Below are positions 33,681 through 43,910 of a stretch of DNA of 64,000 bases, in pieces. Origin of the DNA: Pseudopithomyces maydicus (taxonomy: Eukaryota > Ascomycota > Dothideomycetes > Pleosporales > Didymosphaeriaceae); contig JANTUC010000002.1 of assembly GCA_026873275.1 (NCBI GenBank), positions 558,001 to 622,000 of the forward strand, read 5' to 3'. Made by a program: the position numbers and the translations under genes. The notes beneath the pieces are model-generated. The model worked only from the letters and a program-made list of their open reading frames with translations. It made no database searches and was not told the DNA's origin. Positions within the stretch are counted from its first letter, which is position 1, and every line of letters starts with the position of its first letter.

Positions 33681-36464
33681 ATGGAGACATCGCCGCAGTC
33701 ACAGGCCTGGTCCCCTCTGGACGGGCTTCCGCACCAGCAGACGTCGCCCTACACCGAGGACAGCCTGGACAGCTCGCTGCACCTCTCGTCGCAGGATGCT
33801 GCGGCGCGCCAGGGCGTGCTTTCCAGCTCGATATTCCCCAGCCTGAAGAACGACGCCAACAGCCCCGACATGGAGTCGCCCGAGGAGCTGCAGCGCAACG
33901 ACCCGCTGGGCACGCAGATCTGGAAGCTGTACAGCAAGGCGCGAACGCAGCTCCCGAATGCGGAGCGCATGGAGAATCTGACATGGCGGATGATGGCCAT
34001 GAAAATGCGTGGAGCCGAGCGCGAACGCAATAAAGGGTACGCATGTCGCAAACTGGGCCGTCGACGTTGCTAACGCTGCTCCCTGTGTGTGCAGCCAGAG
34101 CCAGAGCCTGAGCCAGAGCCAGAGCCAGGCCCAGAGCGCCCCCATGGCAGCTCCCCCACGGCCGGCCATCAAAAGCGCACCCAGCGGCATTGCGCAACAG
34201 CTGCGGCGCTCGGTCGACCAGCAGGCGCAAGCTCCGCCAGCAGCGTCTGACCCGAATGCCATGAACATCGACGACTTTATACAGCCGTCGTCGGTGGGCA
34301 GCCCAGCCGGCCTTCCGCCCTCGCCGTCGAATGAGATACGCGCCTCGTCTACCGCAATCGCCCCAGCGATACCGATAAGGAAGGCTAATCAACACCACGA
34401 CCAGGACCTCTCGCTCGCCCACGCCTCCGCTCCTCCTGTACCTCCCCAGCTGCACCGTGACCGAGAGGATGAGTTTAGCTACGTCCAGCGGCGCGTCCGC
34501 AAGACTTCCATCGACGAGCGACGAGTGAGTGCCCTTATCTCTGCCCATGTGCTGGCTCCACCCTGCTAACATGTGCCTTATCAGCCTCCCAAGCGGCGTG
34601 CAGAGGCCTCTCCCCAGGTCCCTCCCGTGAACAGCACCACCATGCACAACAACCCCGACGACGAAGGCATCCACCACTACGCCCTCGACCACCCCTCGCT
34701 GCAGACGTCCTCGTTCAACACCCCGCAGCCCCAAGTGCCCTTCACCATCGACACGTCCAACTTCTCCCTCTCCGAAGACCCCATCCTCAACTCCGCCGGC
34801 CCCTTCCAGCACGGCTTCAGCGGCTTCTCGCCCGTCGGCTCGCCCATGATGTCCCAGAGCGCCTCCTACTCCAACCTCTTCAACGGCGCCTCCATGGCCT
34901 CGTCACTCAACTCCACCGACTACTACTCTCCCCCGAGCTCCACCTTCCACTCTACCGCCTCGACGCCCCAGCCGCTGCCAGACGACGGCCAGATGTACTT
35001 TGACCGCAACGGCATGGACATCCGTGGCGGCAGCAGCCACGGCTTTGGATCCCACCGACCCTCCAACCTCTCGTCGTCCATGCAGCAGCCCCAGCCTCAG
35101 TACATCTTCAACCCGAGCAGCGTCGGCGATTCCATGTTCAGCGCCATCACGAGCGCTCCCTCTTCCGCACCCTTCTCGGCTTCGTCGTTTGGCCAGCCCG
35201 GCCATGTCGACCCGTCCCAAGTGGTCCACAACTCGCTCCCCTACCGCACCGACCATATGCAGTACTCCCGCAACGACAACATGTTCACCTTTGGCGCCGA
35301 CTCGGATAACGAAGATGACGAGGGCGCCTTTGCCGACCGAACCATGTCGAACCAACCAGACTACTCGTCACCGATGGATGACGGTTCGGTCGATTTCAAC
35401 GCTGGTTTCCAGTGGGAAACCAACCTTTCGAACCAGTTCAATCCCATTCCTGCCCGCTATCCTGCAGGACCACCACAGCGAAAGACTGTTACGATCGGTG
35501 CGACTGAGATGATGCATTCCCCACAAGACAGCTGGGGCGCCAGCAGTAGCTTGGGCCGTACTCACGGCTCTGCGGCTTCTGTTAGCGACATCCGCAACCG
35601 TGGAAACGACCCAAGACGCCAGAAAATACCCCGCACCAGCTCGACGCCCAACGCTGCTGGCCTGGCATTGCAGGGAATGCATGGACGACCGCAATCGTCA
35701 CCCAATACCCCGCCAGAGTCCGGCTTCAGCTCCGCAGCACCATCGCGCCCAACGAGCCCTGGTGGGACCAAACAAACCGAACAAGGGACTGCTCCTACCA
35801 CCTGCACCAATTGTTTTACGCAGACTACACCCCTCTGGCGCCGTAATCCTGAAGGCCATCCACTCTGCAATGCATGCGGTCTCTTCCTTAAGCTGCATGG
35901 AGTCGTGCGACCACTCTCACTCAAGACAGACGTCATAAAGAAGCGCAACCGTGGCAGCGGTACAGCTCCCGTCGCCGGTTCGTCATCACGAGCGTCCAAG
36001 AAATCATCTCGGAAGAATTCACTTGCACAGACTCCTGTGTCAACACCAACGTCGGCCAAAGTGGATTCTGAATCGCCAAAGTCGACAGGCTCGGCCGGCT
36101 TTGGGGCTGCTGGGGTAGCAGCAACAATGCCGCCTCACCTGCCAAATCAGGCGGTGTAATTCCCATCGCACCCGGCCCACCCAAGCCACTGCCCAGCGCT
36201 GCAAGCGCGACACAGGGGCGCGGGGGCAGTGTAACGCCCAAACGCGCTCGCGGACAGAGCAAGGGTGGTTCACAGGAGTTTGAGATGGGAGACGCCGATG
36301 ACACGAGCGGGAAAGCACCCGCAAATGGCAGGAGGAAAGAGTCCATCGCCGCACCGAACATGATACCCAACCAGAACCTCGGCAGTTTGCCCATGGGTGC
36401 TATGGGCCAAGGACTGCAAGGATCCGGCCCTCAAGAATGGGAATGGCTCACCATGTCTCTCTGA
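33681..36464 (+). CDS. areA: GATA transcription factor AreA/NIT2, global nitrogen regulator (one-base frame break)
   Basis: Activator of nitrogen-catabolic genes when good nitrogen sources are lacking (family knowledge); binds HGATAR. Exons 33681-34036, 34095-34524 and 34585-36464. The N-terminal AreA motif is IWKLYSKARTQLPNAERM, followed by ENLTWRMMAM. Exon 2 begins with an SQ repeat from CAGAGC units. The GATA zinc finger is CTNCFTQTTPLWRR then HPLCNACGLFLKLHG, followed by a basic tail. The extreme C-terminus is EWEWLTMSL, the conserved AreA ending. It lies one base out of frame with the finger: the break is at the GGGG of 36112-36115. Adding one base gives 888 residues, close to Aspergillus AreA (876). 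As written, the ORF stops early at 36159. Confidence 0.95.
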
Positions 36465-37329
36465 GCATTGGCACGGTCGCGATACTCTATTCGGGCCAAA
36501 AACAGAAGTCCAACTGATGTATCACCGCTACTGGATCTTTGGCAACCCAACCCCATGGAGAGCGCCACAGATCTTACGTGACGGTTTTCCGATCTACACT
36601 CACGAAACTTTTGCTCACTTTGATACCTACATTTCTTTTCCTGCCTGTCTGCATTGATTCGATTGCGGACTGCAGGCTTTTTGTTAACTTGGTTGTTAGC
36701 CAGATGGAGGAGGCAGGCGCTCCATCAAGCTGTGCAACCGCTTAATACAACAGCGATACCAAGCCATGAGACGATCCAACGTCCCGTGGCACCCTACTGA
36801 TTCGAGCGGTTCTGTTTACAGTTGCATGAGCACATGAGAGATTCCCCTGGTTGCACAATTGGTGGCTGCAATGCGCGTTGGATTTTGCTGTTTTGACGTA
36901 TTTAATGAAGGATGCAAACACATGCGACGACATATGGGTGAGAGTGGGCGTTGTGTAAAGCGCGTACATAGATCGGAGGAGTTTGATATCCTGGATGATT
37001 TTGCGAGCAGGGTGTTATTGAATTGAGCACATGTCATTCCGCTTGCTGTCTTTACTCATGCGCTGCTTTGTCTTCGATGTGAGACCGCAAACTAGTGTTG
37101 TTTGCACTTGCATGATGGTGCTGTGATCTACCCTTCCTGCTGATCTGCAGCGTGAACCCCACTATCCTTCTTCCCCACCAACGTCACCTCAGTAGGTAGA
37201 TGCAGGTGTTCGCGTGAACATACATCACCCAGACCCTTATCGAGACTGAATCTATACTTCGCAGTCCCACAGTCTCAACAAGCAATCCTGCTCTCCACAA
37301 CACTCAATTTCCAGTAGTCACAGACCACA
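36465..37329. other. areA 3' flank and DJ-1 gene promoter
   Basis: About 860 bases, no recognisable gene. The first half presumably holds the areA 3' UTR. The last 150 bases are A/C-rich leader-like sequence before the ATG at 37330. Confidence 0.5.
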
Positions 37330-38074
37330 ATGCCCAAAGCCCTCATTCTCGTTGCAGACGGCTCCGAGGAAATCGAATTCGTGACCCCGTACGACGGTAC
37401 GTCCGACTCCCTTTCCAACATTTGTCATCCCACTGCTTCCAACACGAGACAGTTCTCACCCGAGCCGGATTCGACGTCGTTTCCGCCGGCGTCAATCTCA
37501 AGCACGACTACGCGCAGTACGTCTTTCTCCCCGACCCCCCGTCCCACCAACCTAACCCCCCCAGCCTCTCTCGCAACATCCGCGTCGTCCCGGACCACCC
37601 CAGCATCCCTTCCTCCCCCGCTCCCCACACCGCTTACGACGTCTTGCTCTTGCCGGGCGGTGCCCCCGGCGCCAAAACGTTTTCCACCGACAAGACGGTG
37701 CTTGACCTGATTCACAGCTTCCGTGCAGAAGGGAAATACGTCGGTGCGATCTGCGCGGGGACAACGGCGTTGGTGGCAAGTCAGCGGGAACATGGTGGGG
37801 AGAAGGTGGTGGTTACGAGTCATCCGAGTGTGAGGGGGGAGGTGGAGGGGCAGGGATGGGAGTATAGTGAGGAAAGAGTTGTGGTGGATGGGAGGGTTGT
37901 GACCAGTCGAGGGTGAGTTGTTGATCGAATGGAGTTGAGAGAGTGCGTGTGCATGCTAATTAGAATAGGCCTGGGACGGCGATGTTGTGGGCGCTTTCGA
38001 TTGTGGAGCTGTTGGCGGGTAAGGGCAAGAGGGATGAGGTGGCGAAGCCGATGATTTTGGCGGAGGTGTTGTGA
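37330..38074 (+). CDS. DJ-1/PfpI family protein
   Basis: Four exons: 37330-37396, 37453-37516, 37565-37912 and 37969-38074, all phase-consistent, giving 194 residues. It starts MPKALILVADGSEEIEFV, where the Glu of DGSEEIE is the conserved acidic partner. The nucleophile elbow VGAICAGTTAL supplies the catalytic Cys. YDVLLLPGGAPGAKTF and VVTSHPSVRGE are further family motifs. Members act as glyoxalase III/protein deglycase or redox chaperones; which applies here is open. No targeting signal is visible. Confidence 0.9.
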
Positions 38075-38296
38075 TTGATTGGATGCAGGTTTTGAAATGA
38101 ATGGACGAGAATGTCTCAAATTTTGTATCTATTTCACCCACTTTTTAATATTGTCACAAGAGGGGATGACAGCGTTTTTTTCATCCATTTTCATCCAGTC
38201 AGCCTATACTCAGCTACTACCTTTTCGAACAAACAAAACATTTCACATGGGTGGTACTCTAGACCCCCTCCCCCTCCGCACAGACATACCTCCCGA

Positions 38297-39353
38297 TCAC
38301 CAAGGATACCAGTCTTTCACAAACTCTGCATCTTTCTCGCTCGGCTTCTCAATGGTGTCTATGAAGTAGCCCTTTTTCCATAAAAGTGGATTGCTGACAA
38401 GGTCTTTCTGGCCGTCTCTGCTGTCGTAATGCATGACAGATTTTTTATCATACGCCCCTCGCATATAAGCTGGAGCCCCGCCAGTGTCTGTAAACATAAC
38501 AAAGGCGCATCCCTCGTGCCAGCGCGTACATGTGAAACGTGGGTCGTGACGGAACAAGTCAATGACTTTATCCCTGTCGAATCCTGTTTCGGTCATGGCG
38601 GCTGAAACAGCCTGCTCGTAACCTTCGACTTGGTCTGGATGATATTGCACAAAGGAATCACCTGCAGAGTATCGTAAGCATGGGGAATTGCAACAGAAGC
38701 AAGACATAGTAACTTACGATCCGGTCGCTGATGCTCGTGGTGAAGGCCTAGAACATGCCCAATCTAGTTTTATTAGCCCATATGAACTGTGAGATCATAT
38801 TCGATATTCTTACCTCGTGAGTATAGGTAGCCTGAAGTTTACGACTGTTTCGGTGACCCAGCTTCATCGTATGGCGTAAGGGTGCGGGATCATCTTCGAG
38901 ATAACCGAGCGTAGCGCGACCACCATCATTGTCTCCGCTCGAAATGATCTCCAATACGTCGTGGGGTACCTGTGGGTTTGGGGCGCCATCCTGTAGACAA
39001 AAAACGGGATTTTGGTTGGCATCTGTTACCTCTCTGAACACCAGATGATGTCCCGATGCCTGCGAAGCCTCTCCCCCAAGAGCCGTCATCCATCGGGAGA
39101 TGGCTATACGCAAGTTCCCCTCCAAACGGTCTCGAGCTACTTGGTCGTCAAAGCAGTACTCAATTAGGCGCCGTCCGGGGTGATTGATGGGATCATTCAC
39201 CGGCCATGGCCTCCTATCTCCGCCGAAGAGGCCGTCAAACGCACGTGTAGTGAGGCTGTTGTTCGCAAGACGATGGCCGTAGAATACCCGTCCTACAGCC
39301 GCCGCCTGACAGACTGCGGCTGCTGCGATGAGAAGAAGGGCAAGTAACTTCAT
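38297..39353 (-). CDS. Secreted astacin-like zinc metalloprotease
   Basis: Exons 39353-38814, 38763-38718 and 38661-38297, 316 residues. A signal peptide starts the protein (MKLLALLLIAAAAVCQAAA). The zinc signature HEIGHVLGLHHEHQRPD spans the first two junctions: the donor falls right after HE, so the motif is invisible without splicing. The Met-turn is KKSVMHYDS. HExxHxxGxxHE plus Met-turn places it in the astacin/metzincin group. No C-terminal domains follow the catalytic domain. Convergent with the DJ-1 gene, 222 bases apart. The role is probably extracellular protein breakdown. Confidence 0.88.
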
Positions 39354-40800
39354 GGTGGTGTACTTTATCGAAACTTCTGACTGTCGAAGCTGATCGGTGG
39401 GGGCGCGCGGGATCCGGGCTGCGTGGTGTCCGGGTTGCGTGGTGTCGGGGTTGCGTGACAAGAAAAGTAAAAGAATGATGGAGATAACTGGTGCTACTTA
39501 TATACTCTCTAGCAGGCGTTGCCGATTGATGGCGTTACTTGGTCAACCTTTGTATTCAACATGGTTCACCAATCTGCGCCCTGTGTCCAGTACGAGCGAA
39601 GAGTCCACGTTTATTGAGAGGGCAATTGTGGCATAAAGAGCGTTTGACAGAGCACAAGTATGGGGTAATTGTTATATCAAAAGCGTTTGCTAGAGCACAA
39701 GAAAAAAGGTTTAGTTTAGCAAGGTCAAAATCAACCTGCTACTTGCGATACGATTGCTCACACAAAATTTTCTATCGGTTCTATGCTCATGATACTCTCG
39801 AGCTCATTGAAAATCAGCTGCAGATGTTTTCCTGCGTTCATTCGCTCACCTGTTGAGCCGTATTGCCAGCATCGAGCCCGTAGTCGGTACTCGAATATCA
39901 GCGGATTTATATTTGTTCTGGAGATTCTTTGCAACCAAAACCACAAACCTTTCTTAGAAATTTGATTCTTTGTTTAATACCTGCGTTAATGGTAAGGAGG
40001 TTGGTGTTCAGGAAGAGGTGTATACTGTGCTATCACAAATTTTAGATGACTGTGTGATTGTTGCTGGACGGTGATCCATTTGTACATGAATGCAGGTATA
40101 CCAAGTGAGTTTGTATGCATACACTTGTTAGGAAAGCTGTTCTTTTGCGGCGCTTTACCACTAATGAGTAAAGGAGGTCTATCAGAAAAAGGTACACACA
40201 TGTGTAGATGTCGACACATAGGGTACATGATGCCTTTACAATTCCAATATCATTTCCATATCACGTGGATACACTCTTGTATAGATTACATGCGTGTAAG
40301 CCCGAAAAGCACATACGCTTGCTATATGACGCGCGGCATGTCTAAGCTAAGGATAACCAACATTGTTGCCAAGGAAGCTTAGATGGCAATGCTAGTGAGG
40401 TGTGACTGAGAAGAAGGGAGCACATACCCGAGAATCTGGTAATTAACCTCTCGCCTTTTGCACATGGGTTCGATCCCTGTCCACTGTATTAAAACTACAT
40501 ATGTGGTTGTGAAAATAGTCCCCAGTTGTTTGTTACAGGACAAGAAAGTCCAACTCTATAAGTCAATCAGCTAGTATAAAGTATTGTCATAGTCACGTTG
40601 GCGCTCGGTAATCCCCGTTTGTTACGGCCGAAAGATGGGTATACCCTACCCTTGCCCAAATAGTCGCAATCAAATCCTTCTCGGCATCGCATGACCAAAT
40701 TAGGAACAACGCGCGGTAAGAACGTTACTTAACTTAATATACTCCCCAATCACCAATCGCAACCAACATCCTCTCAGACACGCACCAGAATCGCTCCAAA
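39354..40800. other. AT-rich intergenic region
   Basis: About 1.45 kb, AT-rich from 39480 on, with no recognisable gene. A GGTTCGATCCC match to the RNA polymerase III B box occurs near 40469, but no matching acceptor stem or anticodon arm can be drawn, so no tRNA is called. Confidence 0.5.
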
Positions 40801-41592
40801 ATGTCCATCTCAACGCGCATCCCCACGGGCACCCTCCACCGTGAGGATATTTGCTACGCGCCCCTCTACAAACTCCCAGGTGCCGGAGATCCCGTGAACC
40901 AAACCTCCACGACCTTGTTCTCCTGCGCCAGCGCCAAAACGCCCAAAAAGGGCCCGGTCGAGCTCAAGGATTCGGATTTCCAGTCGTTTTGTTGCGACGG
41001 CTACATCGTGGGCTGGTCGCAATCAGACCCGCCCTCCGTCCTGAAAGAATTCGCTTTCGAAGACCTGACATGCTGCCGTCTTCCGCCGACAAGGGCTTTT
41101 GGGAATGACACGACTTTCCCGACAACGTGCCACTCGGATGCGAATCCGACGCCACTTGCGAGTCTGGCAGGGACGGGGACGGCGGAGGCGCAGCTTTACG
41201 ATGCTACTTATACAATAACGGAGGGTACGTTCCCGAGTGCCGAGTTGGTGAATGAGGAGAATGGGAGTTCGGTGACAGCAATTGTGGTCAGGGAGACGCC
41301 GTATTGTTTTTGGGTGGATACGGCGCATGGAGTGAGCATGACGAGTGTGGAAGTGCAAAAGGCGGAGGTGACGACGCTGCCGCCACTGTCGGGGACAACG
41401 CCATTGTCTCTGCGTCCAATTCAAGAAACGGGGGCGAGCAATGCGACTCAGAGTCAAGCGCGGAGTACAAGTTCGAGTGGCGAGGAGAGCAGGACGAGTA
41501 GTGCCGGGCCGGAGCAGACGGGCGCGTCGACTACGTTGAAGGTACCAGTAGTGATTTCCCTGGGAGTGTTATTTGCTTCATGGCTCGTGTAG
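40801..41592 (+). CDS. Uncharacterised protein with Ser/Thr stalk and hydrophobic C-terminus
   Basis: 263 residues, single exon, starting MSISTRIPTGTLHREDIC after an A/C-rich leader (cgctccaaaATG). The N-terminal 110 residues contain paired cysteines (ICYAP, FSCAS, FCCDGY, TCCRLPP). Then come a Ser/Thr/Gly-rich stalk (TQSQARSTSSSGEESRTSS) and a C-terminal hydrophobic tail (VPVVISLGVLFASWLV). The tail and stalk look like a GPI-anchored surface protein, but no N-terminal signal peptide is visible. Either an upstream exon is missing or the tail is a tail anchor. No family recognised. Confidence 0.7.
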   Translation: MSISTRIPTGTLHREDICYAPLYKLPGAGDPVNQTSTTLFSCASAKTPKKGPVELKDSDFQSFCCDGYIVGWSQSDPPSVLKEFAFEDLTCCRLPPTRAFGNDTTFPTTCHSDANPTPLASLAGTGTAEAQLYDATYTITEGTFPSAELVNEENGSSVTAIVVRETPYCFWVDTAHGVSMTSVEVQKAEVTTLPPLSGTTPLSLRPIQETGASNATQSQARSTSSSGEESRTSSAGPEQTGASTTLKVPVVISLGVLFASWLV

Positions 41593-41969
41593 ATATGAAA
41601 TTGGTGTTCAAAAGAGGCGGCATTTACGATGTATTGTGGTATCGACGCCGCAAACGCGTTGATTCTGTGGTAATGGGTGTGGTTGTTGACATTTAAAACC
41701 CGCGAGATATGATAGTTAATGCATAATGGATTCAGGCCCACGCTTTATATACGTTAAATTCAATAGCTCGACATTATCCTGGCTGCAAATTCCGAAGTCC
41801 TTGTGTGAGTGTAGAAACCCTTGGGGGCGGCCCCCGGGCAACGCGTGCTCACGTGCGCTCTCCTCCGCCCGGGCGCCCGCTCTAGCTTCAATCTTAGAAA
41901 TTTCCCCACTACGTCAAGCTCGAGCGAGCCTCGCAACACCTCCCGCCTCGCATTCCTCCAGTCGACACA
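41593..41969. other. Intergenic region
   Basis: 3' flank of the surface-type protein gene and promoter of rrp43. The last 100 bases are C-rich and leader-like. No other feature. Confidence 0.45.
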
Positions 41970-43039
41970 ATGGCCGCAACGGCAGCATCTTCGGCCCCTG
42001 CGCCTGCCTTGACATTCCCACGCCCCATCTTCGCCGCTGTCGCCCCCCATCCCTTCCTCCAAGCCCACCTCGCCGCATCAAAAGCTTCCAAAGCTCCCCT
42101 CCGCGCCAACAACCGCACCGCACAGCAATTTCGCCGCGTCGGCATCAACACAGGCAGTCTCACGCACAGCAATGGCTCCGCCGTAGTGCGCCTCGGCAAC
42201 ACCAGCGCAGTCTGCGGAGTCCGCGCCGAAATCCTGAAAGAAGAGGACATCCAAGGGACCGCCGACTTTGCGCCCTCGACCGGCCATGAAGTGCACGAGG
42301 ACCCGGAGCGCGAGCGTCAGGAAATTGAGTCACTGCGCCTACTCGTACCCAACGTCGAGCTCTCCACAGGCAGCACCCCCAGCACATCCCTGGCTCCGCG
42401 CCCTCCACCTTCGCCCAACAACTCATCACGCGCATCCGCTCCCTGCTCCTCTCCACCTCCCTCGTGCGCCTCGACGATCTGCGCATCCGATACTCGCCGC
42501 CGAGTAACCCCGACGATCTGGAGTCGGAGCCCGAACAGCAGATAAAGGGCTACTGGGTCCTCTACATTGATATTTTCTACATCAGCATCGACGGCAATGC
42601 CTTCGATGCCGCGTGGCTCGCTGTCCTGGCCGCGCTCAAGAACAGCGTCATCCCCCGCGCTTTCTGGGACGAGGACCTCGAGACGATTCTGTGCTCGGAC
42701 AGCCCTTCAGAGGCGCATTCGCTTTCTCTCCGCGGGCTGCCGGTTCCCTCGACATTCGCTGTGTTTGAGGGGAAGCGTGACTGGAATGAGAGCGGGGAGG
42801 AGGACGAGGTCGATTGGGTGCTGAGTGATCCGGATGCGTTCGAGGAGAGCGTGTGTCGGGAGAGCGTTTGTGTGGTTGTAGACTGCAGTGGTGGGAAGAA
42901 AGGGACGAAGGACGGCATCATGAGGAGGGTGGAGAAAAGTGGGGGAAGTGTGGTTGATAGGCAGATGATGAAAGGGTTGGTCAAGCGCGCGGTAGATCGA
43001 TGGACGGAGGTCGAGAGGACGGTCAGTGGGAAGGCTTGA
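41970..43039 (+). CDS. rrp43: Exosome RNase PH-like subunit Rrp43 (one-base frame break)
   Basis: Non-catalytic subunit of the RNA exosome ring, for 3' RNA processing and decay (family knowledge). RNase PH-like motifs in order: FRRVGINTGSLTHSNGSAVV, RLGNTSAVCGVRAEI, LLVPNVELSTGS, then in the next frame GSAPSTFAQQLITRIRSLLL, YWVLYIDIFYISIDGNAFDA and LAALKNSVIP. The break lies at the CCCCC of 42376-42380. One extra C joins ELSTGSTP to QHIPGSAPSTF and gives 356 residues. Rrp43 fits better than Rrp42 or Rrp45 by the ELSTG...PSTFAQ block, but close paralogues make the exact subunit a little uncertain. No intron seen. Confidence 0.87.
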
Positions 43040-43910
43040 AGAAAGACTTGAAGCTATTCCTTCACTGAGTAAGATCTTAGATGTTATATGCCCAGCAACT
43101 CTGCTTCGGACAAAGCAGTGCCGAACGACATACTAAGATGCGCATGCAAACGCAAGGGATGAAAGTAGAAATCCCAGAGCGCATGTTCTCCTGACCTTGC
43201 TGGAGAAGTCTAAAGTTAAGAATTGGACCCAGAGGTCGTCAGTACGTCCTCGCAGCAAGGCTATCCGTCGCGTCGATGGCGAAGTATCAATATCAAAATC
43301 GACTATGCTGTCGGCACCCAATCAATTAGATGCTCCACGAAGCCACAACTACCTCCACAGAGCACTTGTTTGCGAGCAGCAAATTGAATAGAACATATCT
43401 TGAATACAAAAATCCTAGCTAGCGTACCTACAACGCGATTCAGCGCCGTGTAAACGCCTCCATATCTGTCCATTCGTCCTCATAAGCAAAACAATCCGCA
43501 GGTATTCGCCCAAAAGATGCTAAACTGCAACCCAAAGGAGAAGAAGAAGCTAAATGTATCTTGATGCCAATGAGAAATGACAAAGGAAAGAAATCCAAAG
43601 GACTGGACGCGGCCTGTGTGACAACAAGACCGCCCGCGCACCACACCGCATCGCATACACCGCGCTCAACATGCTGTCTACTCCGGATGCTGGATTGTAT
43701 CCTTCTTGCAGGTATTAAACTCCACGTCTTTTTATCCCCATCTCGTTCTCGAACTCATCTTGAAGCAACCGCCCAACCTGACTAATCAATCATCCATTAT
43801 TTCGTGATATCGCATTGCAAAACGGACGTTGCGCCGGCAAAAGCCAATATAAATGCAATGCAAGAAAGCAAAAGAAAAGAAAGGAAATGTTGTGATGGAA
43901 AGACCTACCT
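43040..43910. other. Convergent intergenic region between rrp43 and nimA
   Basis: About 870 bases between the 3' ends of convergent genes. Short ORFs only, nothing recognised; probably 3' UTRs. Confidence 0.5.

Noticed and set aside
35933..36394. Minus-strand ORFs antisense to areA
   Set aside because: Shadow frames of a GC-rich coding region; no independent support.
40425..40500. tRNA-like sequence with a GGTTCGATCCC B box
   Set aside because: No 7-bp acceptor stem, weak T stem and no convincing anticodon or D arm on either strand.
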